DNA of 64,000 bases from Microglena sp. YARC (taxonomy: Eukaryota; Chlorophyta; Chlorophyceae; Chlamydomonadales; Chlamydomonadaceae), in contig CM039463.1 of NCBI GenBank assembly GCA_022414725.1, forward strand, positions 78,073,648-78,137,647, given 5' to 3'. The position numbers and the translations under genes were made by a program. The notes beneath the pieces are model-generated. The model ran no database searches. It saw only the letters and a program-made list of their open reading frames with translations, and was not told the DNA's origin. Positions within the stretch are counted from its first letter, which is position 1. Every line of letters begins with the position of its first letter. Shown in pieces: positions 59,285-64,000 of this stretch.

Positions 59285-59951
59285 GGTACAGCAATGATCA
59301 CACTTGTGAAACAGCCCTGTTTAGGATCCTAAATCACACCCAAACCGTCCTGCTCACTTGTGAAACAGCCCTGTTTAGGATCCTAAATCACACCCAAACC
59401 GTCCTGCTCACTTGTGAAACAGCCCTGTTTAGGATCCTAAATCACACCCAAACCGTCCTGCTCACTTGTGAAACAGCCCGGTTTAGGATCCTAAATCACA
59501 CCCAAACCGTCCTGCTCACTTGTGAAACAGCCCTGTTTAGGATCCTAAATCACACCCAAACCGTCCTGCTCACTTGTGAAACAGCCCTGTTTAGGATCCT
59601 AAATCACACCCAAACCGTCCTGCTCACTTGTGAAACAGCCCTGATTAGGATCCTAAATCACACCCAAACCGTCCTGCTCACTTGTGAAACAGCCCTGTTT
59701 AGGATCCTAAATCACACCCAAACCGTCCTGCTCACTTGTGAAACAGCCCTGTTTAGGATCCTAAATCACACCCAAACCGTCCTGCTCACTTGTGAAACAG
59801 CCCTGTTTAGGATCCTAAATCACACCCAAACCGTCCTGCTCACTTGTGAAACAGCCCTGTTTAGGATCCTAAATCACACTCAAACCGTCCTGCTCACTTG
59901 TGAAACAGCCCTGTTTAGGATCCTAAATCACACCCAAACCGTCCTGCTCAC
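59285..59951. repeat. 54-bp satellite, about 12 near-identical units
   Basis: Unit: CACTTGTGAAACAGCCCTGT followed by TTAGGATCCTAAATCACACC and CAAACCGTCCTGCT. Contains the palindrome TTAGGATCCTAA. Only a few single-base differences, so recently homogenised. Diverged outliers lie at 59,075-59,100 and 59,960. Confidence 0.95.
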
Positions 59952-60099
59952 GATCGTAAACCATGCATACTTGAATTAGGAGAACACAACTCAGATTGCT
60001 GGAACTTGCACTCCCTCTGCAAGATCCTTCTCTCCAGGTTCTGGTACACCCTAAACTCTTAACCCTAAAACTATGTGAAAAATAGTAACTGAACTGGGG

Positions 60100-61274
60100 G
60101 CTAACTTCCCCAGGACGCGCACAAGCTCATTCTCCCACCACCCACTACCCACCTCACCCCACTACCCACCACCATCCACCAACCCACCACCCACCACGCA
60201 CAAGCTCATCCTCCTGCCACCCACCACCCACCCCTCACCCCCACCCCACCCCACTACCCACCACCATCCACCAACCCACCACCCACCACGCACAAGCTAA
60301 TCCTACCACCACCCACCACCCACTACCCACCCCTCACCCCACCCCACCCACTACCCCCCACCATCCACCCCCCCCCCCCCCCCACTACCCACCCCTCACC
60401 CCCCCACCCCACTACCCACCACCATCCACCCCCCCCCCCCCCACCCACCATGCACAAGCTCATCCTACCACCACCCACTACCCACCCCTCACCCCACCCC
60501 ACCCACTACCCACCCCTCACCCCACCCCACCCACTACCCACCACCATCCACCAACCCACCACCCACCACGCACAAGCTAATCCTACCACCACCCCACCAC
60601 CCACTACCCACCCCTCACCCCACCCCACCCACTACCCCCCACCATCCACCAACCCCCCCCCACTACCCACCCCTCACCCCACCCCACCCCACTACCCACC
60701 ACCATCCATCCCCCCACCCACCCACCATGCACAAGCTCATCCTACCACCACCCACTACCCACCTCTCACCCCACCCCACCCACTACCCACCCCTCACCCC
60801 ACCCCACCCACTACCCACCACCATCCACCAACCCACCACCCACCCACTACCCACCCACTACCCCACCACCATCCACTTACCAACCACCCACTACCGACCC
60901 CTCACCCCACCCCACCCACTACCTACCACCATCCAACAACCCACCATCCACCACACACAAGCTCATCCTACCACCATCCACCAACCCACCCCTCACCCCA
61001 CCCCACCCACTACCCACCACCATCCACCAAACCACCAACCACCACGCACAAGCGCATCTTACCACCACCCACTACCCACCCCTCACCCCACCCACCCACC
61101 CACTACCCACTACCATCCACCAACCCACCACCCACCACGCACAAGCTCATCCTACCACCACCCACCACCCACTACCCAACCCTCACCCCACCCACTACCT
61201 ACCACCATCCACCAACCCACCACCCACCACCCACCACGCACAAGTTCATCCTACCACCCAGGAACTTGCCCATG
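60100..61274. repeat. CCACCCACCACGCACAAGCT-type array upstream of the racemase exon
   Basis: Irregular CACCACCCACTACCCACC filler punctuated by (A)CGCACAAGCTCATCCTACCA blocks (about ten). The same block immediately precedes the racemase exon, so the array appears amplified from its 5' flank. A 335-codon His/Pro/Thr frame is an artefact. Confidence 0.88.
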
Positions 61275-61560
61275 ACAGATTCAAAAAGCATATGCTATCC
61301 AGCTGGCAGACATCAAGGCCGCCACAGATCTTATTTCCGCGCACGTGCATTGCACCCCAGTGATGACATGCGCAGCCCACCCACTACCAACCACCATCCA
61401 CCAAACCACCACCTACCACGCACAAGTTCATCCTACCACTCAGGAACTCGCCCATGACAGATTCAAAAGCGTACGCTATCCAGCTGGCAGACATTGAGGC
61501 AGCTGCAGATCTTATTTCCGCACACGTGCATTGCACCCCAGTGATGACATGCGCAGCCCA
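61275..61560 (+). repeat. Two partial copies of the racemase first exon, each with an ATG
   Basis: About 100-bp copies beginning CATGACAGATTCAAAAGC at 61,271-61,375 and 61,453-61,556, then diverging after GATGACATGC into CCCACCCACTAC filler. Period about 180 bp. The downstream copy is closer to the functional exon. Confidence 0.87.
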
Positions 61561-61634
61561 CCCACTACCAACCACCATCCACCAACCCACCACCTACCAC
61601 CTACAAGTTCATCCTACCACTCAGGAACTCGCCC

Positions 61635-61795
61635 ATGACAGATTCAAAAGCGTATGCTATCCAGCTGGCAGACATTGAGGCAGCTGCAGATCGTATTTCA
61701 GTGCACGTGCATTGCACCCCAGTGATGACATGCTTAGCCCTCGATGATATGGCTGGGAAGGAGTTGTTCTTCAAGTGTGAGATGTTCCAGAAGAG
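61635..61795 (+). CDS. Serine racemase / threonine dehydratase-type PLP enzyme, first coding exon
   Basis: Opens at ATG 61635 and runs 53 codons plus two bases to a consensus 5' splice site after 61795 (AG then GTGAG). The residues follow the N-terminus of fold-type II PLP enzymes: YAIQLADIEAAAD near the start, HCTPVMTC, then MAGKELFFKCEMFQK. In serine racemase this directly precedes the Lys-containing SFK motif that binds PLP, which would be on the next exon. No such exon is visible in 61,796-64,000, so the gene continues past the window. The activity would be serine racemisation or Ser/Thr dehydration; one exon cannot separate these. A possible 3' splice site (CAG before GAACTCGCCC) lies just upstream of the ATG, so a 5' non-coding exon is likely. 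Two partial copies of this exon with ATG lie upstream (61,275 and 61,455), and about six copies of its 3' end with the donor lie downstream. Confidence 0.82.
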
Positions 61796-62800
61796 GTGAG
61801 CTGTAGGGTTTAGGGTAGGGTAGGGTTGAGGGTTGGGTATGGTACAGTTGTGTAGGGTTGGGTAGAGGTTAGGGGTAGGGTTGGGTAGGGAACACTTTTT
61901 TGATGGATTTTATGTTTTTTATGTTTTTTATGTTTGTGATGGAGAAGTGTGAGACGTTCTAGAAGAGGTAAGCTGTTGGGTAGAGGTTAAGGGTAGGGTT
62001 GGGTAGAGTTAGGGTAGGGTAGGGAACATGTTTTTGACGGTTTAGATGTTTTTAATGTTTTTAATGTATTTGATGGAGTGTGAGACGTTCCAGAAGAGGT
62101 GAGCTGTAGGGTTCAGGGTAGGATAGGGTTGAGGGTTGGGTATGGTACAGTTGTGTAGGGTTGGGTAGAAGTTAGGGGTAGGGTTGGGTAGAGTTAGGGT
62201 TTAGGGTAGGGGACAATTGTTTTACGTTTTTGATGTTTTTGATGTTTTTGATGTTTTGATGTTTTTGATGCTTTTGATGTTTTTGATGGAGAAGTGTAAG
62301 ACGTTATAGAGGAGGTGAGCTGTTGGGTAGAGGTTATGGGTAGGGTTGGGTAAAGTTAGGGTAGGGTAGGGGAGAACATTTTTACGTTTTTTACGTTTTT
62401 TACGTTTTTGATGGAGAAGTGTAAGACGTTATAGAAGAGGTGAGCTGTTGGGTAGAGGTTAAGGGTAGGGTCGGGTAAAGTCAGGGTAGGGTAGGGGAGA
62501 ACATTTTTACGTTTTTTACGTTTTTGACGTTTTTGATGGAGAAGTGTAAGACGTTATATAAGAGGTGAGCTGTTGGGTAGAGGTTAAGGGTAGGGTTGGG
62601 TAAAGTTAGGGTAGGGTAGGTGACAATTGTTTTACGTTTTTGATGTTTTTGATGTTTTCCATGGAGAAGTGTGAGTCGGTTTAGAAGAGGTCAGCTGTTG
62701 GGTAGAGGTTAAGAGTAGGGTTGGGTAGAGTAAGGGTAGGGTAGGGAACAATTTTTGATGTTTTTGATGTTTTGATGGAGAAGTGTGAGACGCTGCGTAG
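61796..62800 (+). repeat. Array of the racemase exon 3' end with its 5' splice site
   Basis: About six units with GAGAAGTGTGAGACGTT(C/A) followed by (T/C)AGAAGAG and GTGAGCTG, near 61,945, 62,075, 62,290, 62,417, 62,540 and 62,668. They are separated by GGGTAGGGTTGGGTA and ACGTTTTTGATG filler. The TAGGGT words resemble telomere repeats but are intron-derived. Confidence 0.87.
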
Positions 62801-62809
62801 GACTTGTTG

Positions 62810-64000
62810 GGCTACTCGTAGCAGCTTCTAGGAAGCTCCCTTCCCCAGCCCTTGGGCCAGACCTGTAGCTAGCTAGTGCAAATGAAATCTGGCATGGCAG
62901 GCGTTCCAAACTTCCAATGCAGCTGAAAGGTATGGAATTTACCCTGTGGCTGGCTTATGGAGCTGGTGGGAAGCTGCCATGAGCAGCCCAAGCGTGTTTC
63001 CGTTTCGTGTTCCAATGCAGTTTGTTTTACTGCTATATATGGCGATCGCTAGTCTTGACTCCGTTTTGGCTAAAATATCGCTATAAAAAAGAAAACACAA
63101 AGTTGTGTTTTTGTTTTGTTGCCCTAAATGGCCTTAAAAAGCTAGGAAAGGCTATAAAAGCTTTAAAAAGCTATACAAGCATTAAAACGCTGTCCCTGGA
63201 GAAGGCCTGAAACCATAAAGCTAAAAAAAAAACGACTTTCAGATTTGAAAAAGAGCCTTTTTCCAACGCAACTGAATGGTATGAAATTGACCCATTGGCT
63301 GGCTTATGGAGCTGGCGGGAAGCTGCCATGAGTAGCCCAAGCGTGTTTCCGTTTCGCTTGTGACACGTGCTAAGGACTTTTCACAGGTCAGGTGCTTCTA
63401 CACAGTTGCCTCATACACTGTTTCATTTTTGGGCTACTGATGGCAGCTTCCCGCCAGCTCCATAAGCCAGCCACTGGGTAAAATCCACACACTGTTTCAT
63501 TTTTGGGCTACTCATGGCAGCTTCCCGCCAGCTCCATAAGCCAGCCACTGGGTAAAATCCACACACTGTTTCATTTTTGGGCTACTCATGGCAGCTTCCC
63601 GCCAGCTCCATAAGCCAGCCACTGGGTAAAATCCATACACTGTTTCATTTTTGGGCTACTCATGGCAGCTTCCCGCCAGCTCCATAAGCCAGCCACTGGG
63701 TAAAATCCATACCTTTCAGCTGCATTGGCAGGCCTAAAAATGAAATAGTGTATGAGGCAACTGTGTAGAAGCACCTGACCTGTGAAAAGTCCTAAGCACG
63801 TGTCACAAGCGAAACGGAAACACGCTTGGGCTACTCATGGCAGCTTCCCGCCAGCTCCATAAGCCAGCCACTGGGTAAAATCCATACCTTTCAGCTGCAT
63901 TGGAAGGCCTAAAAATGAAATAGTGTATGAGGCAACTGTGTAGTAGCACCTGACCTGTGAAAAGTCCCAAGCGAGTGTCGCAAGCGACACGGAAAAACGC
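62810..64000. mobile_element. Cluster of GGGCTAC-type MITE copies with fold-back arms
   Basis: Full-length copy at about 62,810-62,995, partial at 63,260-63,345, then four tandem about 75-bp units (63,425-63,720; CTCATGGCAGCTTCCCGCC). They lie between two about 88-bp inverted arms (63,342-63,430 and 63,732-63,823, about two differences). A further copy of the right arm starts at 63,905 and runs out of the window. No protein frame. Confidence 0.75.

Noticed and set aside
60450..61457. 335-codon His/Pro/Thr-rich frame
   Set aside because: Entirely within the CCACCC/CTACCC simple repeat; no domain and ends within copies of the racemase exon.
61796..62760. Interstitial telomere (TAGGGT words)
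   Set aside because: The words are irregular, mixed with ACGTTTTTGATG filler, and each unit includes the racemase exon end, so they are intron-array sequence.

Overview
This is nuclear DNA from a eukaryote, most likely a large-genome green alga (prasinophyte/chlorophyte-like; Cymbomonas would fit, but that is inference). The reasons are spliceosomal GT-AG introns, a PP2C phosphatase with a transit-peptide-like first exon, a very long homologue of the plant DUF627/DUF629 proteins, LINE and hAT-type elements, and a very high load of local tandem repeats. Most long open frames are repeat or low-complexity shadows.

Layout. (1) 1,888-10,051, minus strand: seven exons of a PP2C phosphatase, open at its 3' end. 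(2) 11,580-15,573, plus: a decayed retroelement carrying RNase H, a CCHC knuckle and an R2-type endonuclease, with no visible reverse transcriptase. (3) 15.6-19.1 kb: MITEs, a minisatellite and a perfect palindrome. (4) 19,639-21,834, minus: an intronless membrane-anchored glycosyltransferase that looks like a fusion of an O-fucosyltransferase-like half and a GT8-like half. (5) 22-26.5 kb: unrecognised sequence, a MITE and a LINE 3' end. (6) 26,562-54,618, minus: one 28-kb gene that I assembled as 18 exons. All reading-frame phases close, giving 2,907 residues. (7) 55.9-58.05 kb: two LINE copies with opposite, outward-facing pentanucleotide tails. (8) 58-64 kb: satellites and the first coding exon of a plus-strand serine racemase/threonine dehydratase-type PLP enzyme, which continues past the window.

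Main observation. In all three intron-containing genes the introns are filled with tandem copies of the exon-intron junctions themselves. Copies of an exon's 3' end with its 5' splice site lie downstream of that exon. Copies of an exon's 5' end with its 3' splice site lie upstream of it. I see this at 15 or more junctions with 1 to about 12 copies each, and also at the 3' end of the intronless glycosyltransferase gene. One array (42.1-43.0 kb) contains five 72-nt exon-like units separated by 29-nt GT-AG spacers, all phase-compatible with the flanking exons. The PP2C gene also appears to contain a 26-nt intron.

The genes have no evident shared pathway. Exon boundaries were set by hand from splice consensus, phase closure and family motifs, and need transcript confirmation.
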